Below, in pieces: positions 37,901-43,153 of a DNA stretch of 64,000 bases (its first letter is position 1; each line of letters begins with the position of its first letter). The stretch lies in the NCBI GenBank assembly GCA_024195265.1, contig JAJLRJ010000001.1, positions 56,490,702-56,554,701 on the forward strand, read 5' to 3'. The notes under the pieces were generated by a model. It saw nothing but the letters and a program-made list of their open reading frames with translations. It ran no database searches and was not told the DNA's origin. Source of the DNA: Dendrophyllia cribrosa. Its lineage: Eukaryota > Cnidaria > Anthozoa > Scleractinia > Dendrophylliidae. A program made the position numbers and the translations under genes.

Positions 37901-40839
37901 AAATTCAATGGCTTTTATGTGCCATGGAACCAGCTCAGTGGTTCATGCTAGAAAACTCCAATGAGCAAAGAAATCCTAATCTACAAGCTGGATAGAAATT
38001 AAAGGACTTTTATGCATCCATGCTAGAATAATTCTTATGAATGAAAGATCACAAAGTAGTCACTCACTTGTATTTTAGGCAATCCTCTTTGCTCTCATCT
38101 GGAGGTTGTAGAACTAGGTTTACTAGTTCCTCCAAGATGTCTGGTCTAAGAAAACTGGAGCAAAACAACAAAGGAAACAATAAAAACAACAATTTACACT
38201 GCAAATTACAGATTTTTTTTATTTATTTAATTAATTAATATATCTACATCGCTTACATTACTGACTTACACTAATTATTACATCACTTGCTTACACATCA
38301 CTTACATTAAATTGTTACTTAAACTACTTACATCATTTACTTACACTAAATTACATCACTTACTCGCACTAATAAAAAACACATACTTACACTACTTTGT
38401 TTTAATGCTAATAACTACTAACATTGACTAACAGACAGCAAAACAATACATTAAACTTAAGATCTAGTCGGGGGTTCGTATCCAGAAGGAGAAACATTTT
38501 TTGATAGAGAGATATTTAATGAATGTTTTCATGCTTATACTTTGAAAAGAGCTTGGTGATAAATTCGTGAAGCGAGGTGGCTTTGCTATTTAATTTACAA
38601 CAATATATGTAATGACGCATATATAAGGTGGTGTAGTTAAATTTGTTTTTTAATCCTTCATAAGAGATTGAGATGATACCGAATAAGATTTCCTGTAAAG
38701 TAGGGGAGATCTGGCACGAGTTTACAGATATAAATTACAGATACAACCATATCAAAAACAAAATTCTCCATTGTAATAGGTCATCCAGTACGTATTTCTT
38801 ATGCAATCATATCAATAACAAAATTCTTGATAGCCGTTATGTATGTTTATGTCAGACTCGCTAATGTCACCCCCAAGCCTCACTTTCAAAACGTAAACCT
38901 GTGACAATCTCATCAATGCATTTTTAAAGGAGCAAAGTTGAAAAGAATACCCACTCAAAAACAATGTGAACTTGTCAAAGGTTTGCAAGGAATTTCGTAC
39001 AAACAGGCTTGGTGGTTAATTTTGAGCTGGTTACGTCATCATGCATAAGGCCTTTTGTGATTGGTCATTGGCATTTGCTTATGTAAATGGCGTGCAGTCA
39101 TGTGGGTGTCCACTTACAGCTGTTCATATTACAACTTTTTGCATATTGATAGCTGTAATTTGACACCTACAATGCATGTAGGTTTCAAACTGCATCCTGC
39201 ATCCTGGTTTCAAACTGATAAAAAATATCTCTGACGCATTTAGTAGAATAAAGTCCACATAGATTTTTTAATTGCAAATTTTGTTTTTGATGCGATTAAC
39301 TAGTAATCAGACTGAGTATAGTACAATTTAGGGGCAATCGCGCTCATAATTTCAAATCACCCTCGCGCTATGCGCTCCACCAATGTGAAATTTAACTGAC
39401 CTTATTCCATAAACCGGTGGAATTTTTGGAAGTGAAATGGAATTTTGAGGCAACAAACGATAAACAGGCAAGAAATGTCACTTCTAATCACCACAGGATG
39501 CCCCATTCCATTATCTTTCAGTACATGTAGTTGATAACCTGGTAATTTTTTTTTATCGGAGAAAATTTGTTGCGGCTTTTTTGTTTTTGTTTTTGCAAGT
39601 CTCAAAAAATCTCTGATGATTTACACACTGACACACAGAAAGTTATACCATTCTATAGGTAGCATACTTGAAAGGCAACAAAAAAACTGTTAGGTAATAA
39701 CAATTACTTGGGTGTTCAATATTTTGGAACCTTTCATTTGAATAATATGCTACAATTCAAAAATACAAAAAAAAAATGCATGTAAGCTGTTTAATTTTTT
39801 GCATACTGCAAATTTGGTCATAATGATTATAAACTTTATTTTATCATAGAAATTTAACTATTTAAAATATGATTCAACAAAACTGCAGAATTTCAACATG
39901 GAGTGGTGTAAAGTGGTCTTGTGCCTGAGAAACAATTAGTCTTCAAGAACTTGGAGATATATATTTAATTATTAAAAGAGAAGGGGAAATTTATTAATGC
40001 AAAAAGTATAAATGCTAACTGTATAATTTACAGAAAAATAATCCTATTCAAAAACTACAGATAAAACAAAATTATAAAGATCTAAGGTGTATTTCATCTG
40101 ATAAAACTGGTGAAAGTGTTGATCGATAAACTAATCAAGATACATGTTGAAGTAATAAAGGTGTATTTGACTGTAATCTAAATTTCAAAAAGCATTTCCT
40201 GAATCACTGTGTAGCGATGCTAAGTTTGCCATTTGTGGTACGCTAACTTCAAAATTTCCTCTTTGCTTTTGAAATTAACTATAATTTTCCTTTCTCCTCT
40301 CCTGCTGGGGTTAAATATATAACTTAAGCTCAAAGACAGGACGTTTTTCTTAACATCAACGGTTTATTTTCGTTTCGTATAAGCGTAAGCTTAAAGTTAG
40401 TACTGTACAATTGAAAGCTTATACCGTTCCAAGGAGCCAGTTTTTAGTGAGGGCTCTTTGGAAACAAGTCCGATCTCCTTGCCTTGTGAATAATAGCCCA
40501 AATCAATCCAATAAAATAGCACTGGCACTGCCTGGGAGAATTAACAAAAGCAAATATAAGACGCAACGAGACTTTCTACTTACAAGTCGACCAACTTCCT
40601 ATTTTGTGATTTCGTTTCTTGTAGCACATCATCTTCGTCCAATATTTCGCCCAAAGTACAGTCCTGGTAAATAAAATTTCACATAACTAAGCCAAAATGG
40701 TTTAATAAAATACAAAACATCTTCCACCGATTTGAAAACTGTGTATAAAAGCATGCATGCAAAATTTCAGCCAACTTACCTCTCTCGTCAACATCGTATC
40801 TATAGCCGAGCTAGGGTGCAAATCGAATTTCCAAAACAT
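6896..40839 (-). CDS. PPP6R3: Serine/threonine-protein phosphatase 6 regulatory subunit (SAPS domain), complete 29-exon gene
   Basis: This protein is a regulatory and targeting subunit that binds the PP6 catalytic subunit through its SAPS domain; the holoenzymes act in mitotic, DNA-damage and NF-kappaB signalling. The start [20 protein letters not shown] matches the invariant MFWKFDL opening of vertebrate PPP6R1-3. Twenty-nine exons, all with GT donors, AG acceptors and compatible phases, total 2655 bp (884 residues plus TAA), the usual family length. Landmarks are [14 protein letters not shown] (about 73-86), EPPLNPLLA (about 110-118), [15 protein letters not shown] (about 150-164), [10 protein letters not shown] (about 335-344), [15 protein letters not shown] (about 380-394), [11 protein letters not shown] (about 447-457), [11 protein letters not shown] (536-546), [16 protein letters not shown] (about 591-606) and [12 protein letters not shown] (about 724-735). 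The SAPS fold occupies roughly 125-500 and the rest is an acidic, Ser-rich tail. Introns are large and full of repeats; intron 3 is 9.8 kb. The symbol is used for the single invertebrate co-orthologue of PPP6R1/2/3. Splice sites were chosen by eye. Confidence 0.95.
7187..7349. mobile_element. Palindromic MITE with GGGCCTGG ends and TTA flanks
   Basis: Inverted ends GGGCCTGGTCGCACTACAGT are extended by a shared GTCAAAAACAAAAATTAGCCCGTGCAAAA arm segment. The element is flanked by TTA at 7184-7186 and 7350-7352. It has the same general design and flank as the element at 5258-5377. It lies in PPP6R intron 28. Confidence 0.75.
7937..8036. repeat. Perfect foldback repeat
   Basis: CTAAAAACTCATTTTAAAAT and its continuation pair perfectly over about 45 bp with the reverse complement ending at 8036, around a loop of about 10 nt (GATATCACTA). 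It lies in PPP6R intron 27. It is followed by a small direct repeat, GATCCCTATAT, at 8037 and 8052. Confidence 0.8.
8768..8788. repeat. Poly(A) tract
   Basis: A 21-base run of A in PPP6R intron 27. There is no adjacent recognisable retroelement body. Confidence 0.9.
11148..11272. repeat. Imperfect hairpin repeat
   Basis: TCTTATTGGACGGTTTAGTG at the left pairs with the reverse complement ending ACCGTCCAATAAAAGA at the right, with about 40-bp arms and a GC-richer loop (CGACCCCGTAGGGCGAG). It lies in intron 23, adjacent to exon 24. A MITE is likely. Confidence 0.7.
12545..12683. repeat. Imperfect hairpin repeat
   Basis: ATTGTTGAGTTATATAAGCA pairs with TGCATTATTGAGTTATATAA read on the opposite strand. 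The inner arms AATTTTTAAGAACA and TGTTCTTAAAAATT extend the stem. It lies in intron 22. Flanking sequence at 12350-12500 has direct repeats of a TTCATTATAA-type block, so this may be part of a larger element. Confidence 0.65.
13387..13665 (-). mobile_element. Dispersed ~280-bp MITE, copy A
   Basis: This matches, in opposite orientation, the copy at 47064-47339. Shared blocks are AAAACCAAAACCAAAGTAAT, GGCCAATCACAA, GACAATCCAGTGAACCAATC and terminal AAAACCGCT. The ends form short inverted repeats (AGCGGTTTT type). It lies in PPP6R intron 21. A partial third copy is at about 15570-15720. Confidence 0.7.
13862..14247. mobile_element. MITE with TGTAGTTCCAGAAAA ends, interrupted by a LINE tail
   Basis: The left end GTGTAGTTCCAGAAAAAATC and the right end, reverse complement GTGCAGTTCCAGAAAATATC, form inverted repeats of about 40 bp that continue into CCATGGAAGGT. 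The interior 14030-14140 ends in AAATAAAGCTATGATGATGA, a typical 3' terminus of a CR1/L2-like LINE with a (GAT)n tail. A LINE fragment therefore apparently inserted into the MITE. Confidence 0.65.
14116..14140. repeat. (GAT)n microsatellite, LINE 3' tail
   Basis: About eight GAT units directly follow GTTTTTAAATAAAGCTAT. This arrangement is characteristic of the 3' end of CR1/L2-type LINEs, so the plus strand is the element's sense strand. Confidence 0.7.
15181..28304 (-). CDS. PPP6R3: PPP6R exons 4-18 (SAPS core)
   Basis: In transcript order the exons are: 4, 28232-28304; 5, 28057-28121; 6, 27885-27933; 7, 26125-26262; 8, 23908-23973; 9, 22255-22367; 10, 21756-21875; 11, 21117-21169; 12, 20103-20176; 13, 19125-19277; 14, 18408-18533; 15, 17809-17873; 16, 16041-16159; 17, 15414-15499; 18, 15181-15267. 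They encode about residues 73-535, the alpha-helical SAPS repeat region. Exon 9 reads [20 protein letters not shown] and exon 10 reads [20 protein letters not shown], both strongly diagnostic. Introns 7, 9 and 15 contain transposon copies (24694-25981, the 22751-23624 region and 16369-17704). No frameshift or stop was found in any exon. Confidence 0.95.
15570..15720 (+). repeat. Partial copy of the 13387/47064 MITE family
   Basis: The blocks TAAAACCAAAACCAAT, TTTCCCGCGCTTGGC, GATTGGTTCATTGGATTGTC and TTTTTGGTTTTAC appear in the same order as in the copy at 47064-47339. The outer ends are missing. It lies in intron 16. Confidence 0.65.
15852..15993. repeat. Inverted repeat (AGTGGAATCC ends)
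   Basis: GAGTGGAATCCTGATTTTTC at the left is matched by GAAAAATCGGGATTCCACTG at the right, with internal AATCGGGAGTT / AATCGGGAGTT copies. It is about 142 bp long and MITE-like, in intron 16. A similar AGTGGAATCCTG sequence occurs near 10680. Confidence 0.65.
16369..17704. mobile_element. Non-autonomous DNA transposon with CAGGGTTCTCCAGA ends
   Basis: CAGGGTTCTCCAGA begins at 16369, and the reverse complement form TCTCTGGAGAACCCTG ends at 17704. Both are flanked by TAAAGA (16363-16368 and 17705-17710). CAGGG termini are common in hAT elements, though hAT normally makes 8-bp duplications, so the assignment is tentative. A short frame at 16743-16934 contains [15 protein letters not shown], which resembles the N-terminal leader of some hAT/zinc-finger transposase-related proteins; this is weak evidence. 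Two internal segments with ATAAAACAAAAGTGATTTCTTTCGGG-like text are duplicated (about 16500-16570 and 16660-16740). It lies in PPP6R intron 15. A decayed relative of the 3' half (TTCGGCACTCAAGTGCC) occurs near 23400. Confidence 0.65.
19551..19574. repeat. (CCCCA)n tract
   Basis: Short tandem CCCCA units in PPP6R intron 12. Confidence 0.9.
20526..20549. repeat. Poly(C)-rich tract
   Basis: A C run interrupted by A in PPP6R intron 11. Assembly length is uncertain. Confidence 0.85.
20850..20932 (-). repeat. Tandem ~18-bp repeat (GACACCTCTTTAATAC type)
   Basis: Four imperfect units of GAGGTGTCTGTATTAAA are followed by AAGGTTTGACTGTAC. Read on the minus strand this is the same motif as the 60627-60706 and 63290-63420 arrays (CGGACACCTCTCTAATA). 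It is a dispersed subterminal repeat of a DNA-transposon family. Confidence 0.7.
22751..23624. mobile_element. Possible MITE (AGGCTGCGTTTTTT ends) with a nested element
   Basis: The left end AGGCTGCGTTTTTTGGG and the right end AAAAAACCCACAGCCT are inverted and imperfect. The adjacent inner sequence is rich in GGATTT / AAATCC. A nested insertion at about 23091-23479 has ends CCAGTGCTGTCATTAA and TTAATGACAGCCCAGG, flanked by ATAAA on both sides. It lies in PPP6R intron 8. Boundaries are approximate. Confidence 0.4.
24167..24313. mobile_element. Palindromic MITE with GGCCCCGGTTGTTCAAAAGG ends
   Basis: The inverted ends GGCCCCGGTTGTTCAAAAGG extend through GTGGATAGCGCTATCCACCGG to a GATAAATCACTATCC core. 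Nested small palindromes (GCTATCCACCGGATA) make a cruciform-prone sequence. The G/C terminal pattern resembles the 5258 and 7187 elements, but no TTA duplication is seen. It lies in PPP6R intron 7. Confidence 0.75.
24694..25981. mobile_element. Mutator-like non-autonomous element, ~83-bp TIRs, 9-bp TSD
   Basis: Terminal inverted repeats of about 83 bp begin CAACCTCGTTCCCAGGGTCT at 24694 and end with the reverse complement at 25981. They run inward through GCTCAGGCTGGTCACGTGTC. The element is flanked by perfect 9-bp direct repeats GGGAAAATC (24685-24693 and 25982-25990). Long TIRs plus a 9-bp duplication are the hallmarks of Mutator-type elements. The interior shows no recognisable transposase; a short stretch around 24890-25010 could be coding-derived but is broken. 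The family also exists as a 101-bp solo element at 58253-58353. It lies in PPP6R intron 7. Confidence 0.85.
26571..26594. repeat. (AT)n microsatellite
   Basis: Twelve AT units in PPP6R intron 6. Confidence 0.95.
28664..28717. repeat. (TA)n(GA)n compound microsatellite
   Basis: TA repeats to 28680 are followed by about 18 AG units. It marks the left outer boundary of the large inverted repeat; the right arm ends in a short CTCTCTAT at 34889-34899. Confidence 0.95.
28714..29492 (-). mobile_element. Penelope-like element, 3' GIY-YIG fragment (left arm)
   Basis: An open minus-strand frame runs from about 29490 to a stop at 28886. It starts [20 protein letters not shown] (5'-truncated) and continues into a Cys cluster ([15 protein letters not shown]) and a GIY-YIG-type core [20 protein letters not shown], then [20 protein letters not shown]. 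This is the C-terminal endonuclease of Penelope-like retroelements. The RT domain is missing. The 3' non-coding part runs to the (AG)n tract. Confidence 0.88.
30376..30555 (-). other. Exon-like open segment of unknown origin (left-arm copy)
   Basis: This is the reverse-complement counterpart of 32714-32888. It lies between an AG (GTAGCTCAG) and a GTGAGT donor, and it reads [20 protein letters not shown] and onward without stops. I do not recognise the protein. See the right-arm entry. Confidence 0.4.
30883..31018. repeat. Short hairpin inside the palindrome loop
   Basis: AAACTTCTTCGTCGACCTCT (30884 onward) is the reverse complement of AGAGGTCGACGAAGAAGTTT ending at 31018. The arms are about 28 bp and flank about 80 bp. 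The right arm is part of the zinc-finger ORF, so the left arm looks like an inverted copy of that coding segment and may mark a second rearrangement breakpoint. Confidence 0.75.
30919..31665 (+). pseudogene. Broken C2H2 zinc-finger / SAP-like ORF of repeated cnidarian type
   Basis: A frame open from about 30919 to 31374 has a C2H2-like finger ([20 protein letters not shown] then YEKC). It also has the motifs [17 protein letters not shown] and [19 protein letters not shown]. Continuation in other frames gives [39 protein letters not shown] and, after a further 1-nt shift, [20 protein letters not shown]. The last piece looks like a SAP-type helix pair. The middle of the protein appears deleted and there are at least two frame breaks. 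From memory, similar multi-copy uncharacterised proteins occur in corals and Hydra; this was not checked. No ATG is evident at the 5' end. The function is unknown. Confidence 0.6.
31960..32345 (+). mobile_element. Penelope-like 3' end remnant in palindrome loop
   Basis: The frame around 31998-32166 reads [20 protein letters not shown], then a TAA (32069-32071), then [20 protein letters not shown] and [10 protein letters not shown]. The HFNLPGHS, plus (E)xxLIDKxxTLxPxGIN, pattern is the end of the GIY-YIG region in Penelope-like elements. It is followed by a CCTGAAGAAGC stem and GCAAAGCGAAATATTGGGC, a 3'-UTR style common to these elements. The in-frame stop shows decay. This is a different family from the arm copies. 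Confidence 0.7.
32714..33290 (+). other. Exon-like open segment with splice signals (right-arm copy)
   Basis: TGCTCAG precedes 32714 and GTGAGT follows 32888. Between them the frame reads [20 protein letters not shown] and [20 protein letters not shown] without stops. A second open stretch at about 33055-33290 includes [20 protein letters not shown] and [13 protein letters not shown], faintly TPR-like. The same segments occur inverted in the left arm. I recognise no family. The segments could be captured host exons or coding parts of the element that formed the arms. Confidence 0.4.
33785..34256 (-). mobile_element. Penelope-like RT thumb segment, inverted relative to its endonuclease
   Basis: The minus frame reads [60 protein letters not shown] and [20 protein letters not shown]. 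This is the region just C-terminal to the RT catalytic core in Penelope-like elements ([23 protein letters not shown]...V.TNIG). It should precede the GIY-YIG part in the same orientation. Here the GIY-YIG part (34232 onward) runs the other way, so the copy is internally inverted. Confidence 0.85.
34232..34893 (+). mobile_element. Penelope-like element, 3' GIY-YIG fragment (right arm)
   Basis: The sequence counterpart of the left-arm copy, on the plus strand. The frame from 34374 to 34721 is intact ([20 protein letters not shown] and onward). A 1-base deletion near 34282 (CCCGAAACC against CCCTGAAACC in the left arm) breaks it from the upstream Cys cluster. It begins abruptly at AATCATCGAAGGAAACAACA next to the inverted RT piece. 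Confidence 0.87.
34956..34988. repeat. (TA)n microsatellite
   Basis: About 16 TA units just outside the right arm of the palindrome. Confidence 0.95.
35564..36525 (-). mobile_element. Penelope-like element, 5'-truncated GIY-YIG copy with 13-bp TSD
   Basis: The minus frame from the truncation point to the stop at 35759 is uninterrupted. It includes [34 protein letters not shown], a Cys cluster ([11 protein letters not shown]), and [20 protein letters not shown] followed by [11 protein letters not shown], the GIY-YIG endonuclease core, then [13 protein letters not shown]. The 3' UTR ends near GACGTTTCGAGCGCTAGCCC. The copy is bounded by perfect direct repeats CTGTTGGCTAAAA (35551-35563 and 36526-36538), a target-site duplication. 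The RT domain is lost through 5' truncation, so it is not autonomous. The long unbroken frame suggests a fairly recent insertion. It sits in PPP6R intron 3, antisense to nothing: same strand as the host gene. Confidence 0.93.
36695..37078. mobile_element. MITE with ACCGAATGCAAATATGGC ends
   Basis: ACACCGAATGCAAATATGGC at the left and the reverse complement of ACAGACCGAATGCAAATATG at the right continue into AATTTTTTGTTT on both sides. The inverted repeats are about 40 bp around a 300-bp core. It lies in PPP6R intron 3. No clear TSD was identified. Confidence 0.75.
38068..40839 (-). CDS. PPP6R3: PPP6R exons 1-3 (N-terminus)
   Basis: Exon 1 is 40780-40839 (residues 1-20, donor GTAAGT). Exon 2 is 40584-40663 ([20 protein letters not shown] and following, donor GTAAGT). 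Exon 3 is 38068-38145 ([20 protein letters not shown] and following, donor GTGAGT). Together they correspond to the vertebrate segment with the EDVTLKELMDEEDVLQE-type motif. Intron 2 (38146-40583) contains the LINE tail insertion at 38214-38731 and otherwise unassigned AT-rich sequence. The ATG lies within a short 5' leader (GGCGGCAAAATG). No clear TATA element was noted upstream. Confidence 0.95.
38214..38731 (-). mobile_element. 5'-truncated L1/Tx1-like LINE tail with 11-bp TSD
   Basis: The element is flanked by perfect direct repeats AAATTACAGAT (38203-38213 and 38732-38742). On the minus strand the frame reads [20 protein letters not shown], then [20 protein letters not shown]. This resembles the extreme C-terminus of L1/Tx1 ORF2 proteins (helical, K-rich, with the 'xxxYIYxCK' pattern). 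It is followed by a 3' UTR of degenerate TAAGTGATGTA-type repeats and an A-rich end (AATAAATAAAAAAAA). It lies in PPP6R intron 2. Confidence 0.82.
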
Positions 40840-41639
40840 TTTGCCGCCTTCTAAGTTATGTCTATTCTAATATGCTGGATTAAGCAGGTCTTATAAAGAC
40901 CAAAACGGCAACGAAAAAAAAGTTTGCATCAGATTCCTCAAGTGCGGCAACGGGCAAACTTCGCGTTGGAGCCCATCCACAATATGCAGTAACAGACAAG
41001 ATGGCGGATTCGACGCTTTCAGTTGGTTATGACCGCCATTTTTTTTGTCAACCAAACTGCTAAATTCTCCACCTAATGATTTAAGTTCCACAATAAAACC
41101 AGAATCACAGTTTAACGAAATCCGCTGCTATTTCCAGGAGGCTGTTGGCTGTCGTGACCACATGCGCTCGAAATACTTTGTTTCACATAACACGAATGGA
41201 CGGTGTTTGCCACCATTAATGAGCTGAGATGTCAGGCACGTTTTTCGCGTTGGAGAGGAGGTAAATTTACAGAAACGTTCCGAAGGTCTAACGGCGGGAA
41301 ACGAGTTCACTTAGCTGTACAATGAAGCAAGATTATAGAAGGAAAATGGTAATAAGCTTTATGGACCATAATATGTTTCGTAGTTTAGGCACGTGATTTC
41401 TGGATTCAAGATGGCCGCCAAAACGTTTGAAAGCGAGGCTAGAGTAACGCGCCTTATTTCGAATTTTGGCGACATGCAATTATTTATTTTGACAATTAAT
41501 TTTTATGCTTGTCGCTTGTCATGTTTTCTCTTTTAACACAACAAATCACTTGTATAAAATGTGCTAATGAAAGTCAACTGATCTGTGGTGCAATCTCATT
41601 AGTATTCTGTTTCTACAAGAGAAAATAATTGGACAGTCC

Positions 41640-41711
41640 AACTATAATCTACCCTGCGAGCAGAGCCTCTTTCGATCGAAAGAGGCTCTGCTCGCAGGGT
41701 AACTATAATCT
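41640..41711. repeat. 50-bp perfect palindrome between 11-bp direct repeats
   Basis: ACCCTGCGAGCAGAGCCTCT (41651 onward) runs into TTCGATCGAA at the centre and returns as its exact complement to 41700, 25 bp per arm and no loop. It is flanked on both sides by AACTATAATCT (41640-41650 and 41701-41711). It has the layout of an insertion with a target-site duplication, but it is far smaller than ordinary MITEs. Confidence 0.9.
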
Positions 41712-41766
41712 CGTGGAAACGCGCATTTGCATTTAACAAATGGATTCATTACACAGGAAAAAATAC

Positions 41767-42175
41767 CCGGGGAGGGGGGGGGGGGGGGGTACTTCCATAT
41801 ATGAGCTATATAGGTATGTGCCGCTGTGAAGGGTATGGTTTTCAGGCAGTTTAGTCTGGGATAGGGTATGGTAATCAGAGATTTTTGGTCTAGAATAGGG
41901 TATCATTTTCTGCGAAACTGGTCAGTTGCGTGAAGAATTTTATAGTCTAGACAAGCCGGTACGGCGGGCAGGATGGCATTTTTACTGACCCCATGTTAAC
42001 TAATAACTGTGATCTAGTGAATGAGTTTCTGGAAAATAGCAAGTCTGGTATAGGTCTAAGATAGGGTAGGGTTTTTCGGTGTTTAGTCTAGAATAGGGTT
42101 GCAAAATGCAGCTAAAAAGGTCTAGAATACGTGAAGGGTTTCAAAGGCACACCCCCACCCAAAAATTTGCAGAGT
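41767..42175. mobile_element. Poly(G)-bordered repeat element
   Basis: It starts with a G run (about 41767-41789) followed by GTACTTCCATATATGAGCTA. The body has recurring TAGGGTATGGTTTT / TCTAGAATAGGGT units. It ends at CACACCCCCACCC then GAGTACCCC. The body and G/C borders resemble the segments at 55297-56391 and 58578-59089. A non-autonomous repeat family is inferred; ends are approximate. Confidence 0.5.
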
Positions 42176-43153
42176 ACCCCTAATTTGCCTGACCTCCGAT
42201 CAGGCTCAATTTTAGCACAGGTTCACTATCCTCTGTTAAGACAATGAACAGCAGAAACCACAACTACAAACCAATGAGAGATGCCGGATCTGTGACAAAG
42301 ATCTGGATCAGTAGAAAAACTTGAATAAATGTAAAATAACACGGCAAACTGATCCTTATCCTCTGTTTGTGTGGTATGTTGTGCATTGGCAATGGTCGTA
42401 CGCGTATTAAAACTAGCCCCCACGAATGGCGAAACTGAGGGCTTCTAATAAATACGGTCAAATACTGATTAAAATAAATAAAAGCTCTCAAAATCACTAC
42501 CATGTTGTTCAATTTTTCTATGTTTATTTTGTCGATTTGTGGCTCGCGAAAGGATATCTGACTCGCTCAAAAGTGGAGTCGAATTTTTATTTCATTTTCA
42601 TCAGCCTTATGAGAACTAAATTTCGCCTTTAGTGAGGCCAGTTTTATAAACTGATACGGCCATTACAAATGAACCGCTCAAAACTGGTTAATTTTGAACT
42701 TTTACAAATGTAGTCTGAGGGAAAATAACGCTTCAAATGCGTCACGAGAGACGCCTTACACCGAAGTTAACGTTTGCAAAACGAGGCTCTTTGTTGTTTC
42801 ACAGAGCATTTAAAGAATTGATGAGTAAACAAATTCAAAACATTGCATTATCCAACTTCTCTTGTTTCAAACAATGCGTACTGTCAAGCTGTAGACCGCG
42901 AGCTGTTGCCCTTTTCTCCTCCTTTTCTAACCGGTCGTTTCGCCAACGAGTCGTTTCGCCAACGGTCGTTTCGCAAACGTCTCTGGTCAGTTCGCAAACG
43001 TGTAGAAGTCAGTTCGCAAACGTTTAGAAGTCAAATCAATCTACCGATATGAAACAGGTCTTACTGTTGTTGTGTTCTATCGCTCTTCGAAGGAAGGTCC
43101 ACAACTTCCGAGACACCGGATAAAAACGCCTCCATCTTGGGATGAGATATTAA

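Noticed and set aside
42737..43052. Protein-coding ORF with RSFRQRVV-type repeats
   Set aside because: It is a translation of the minisatellite-like inverted end; the same peptide appears on the opposite strand at 45961-46069.
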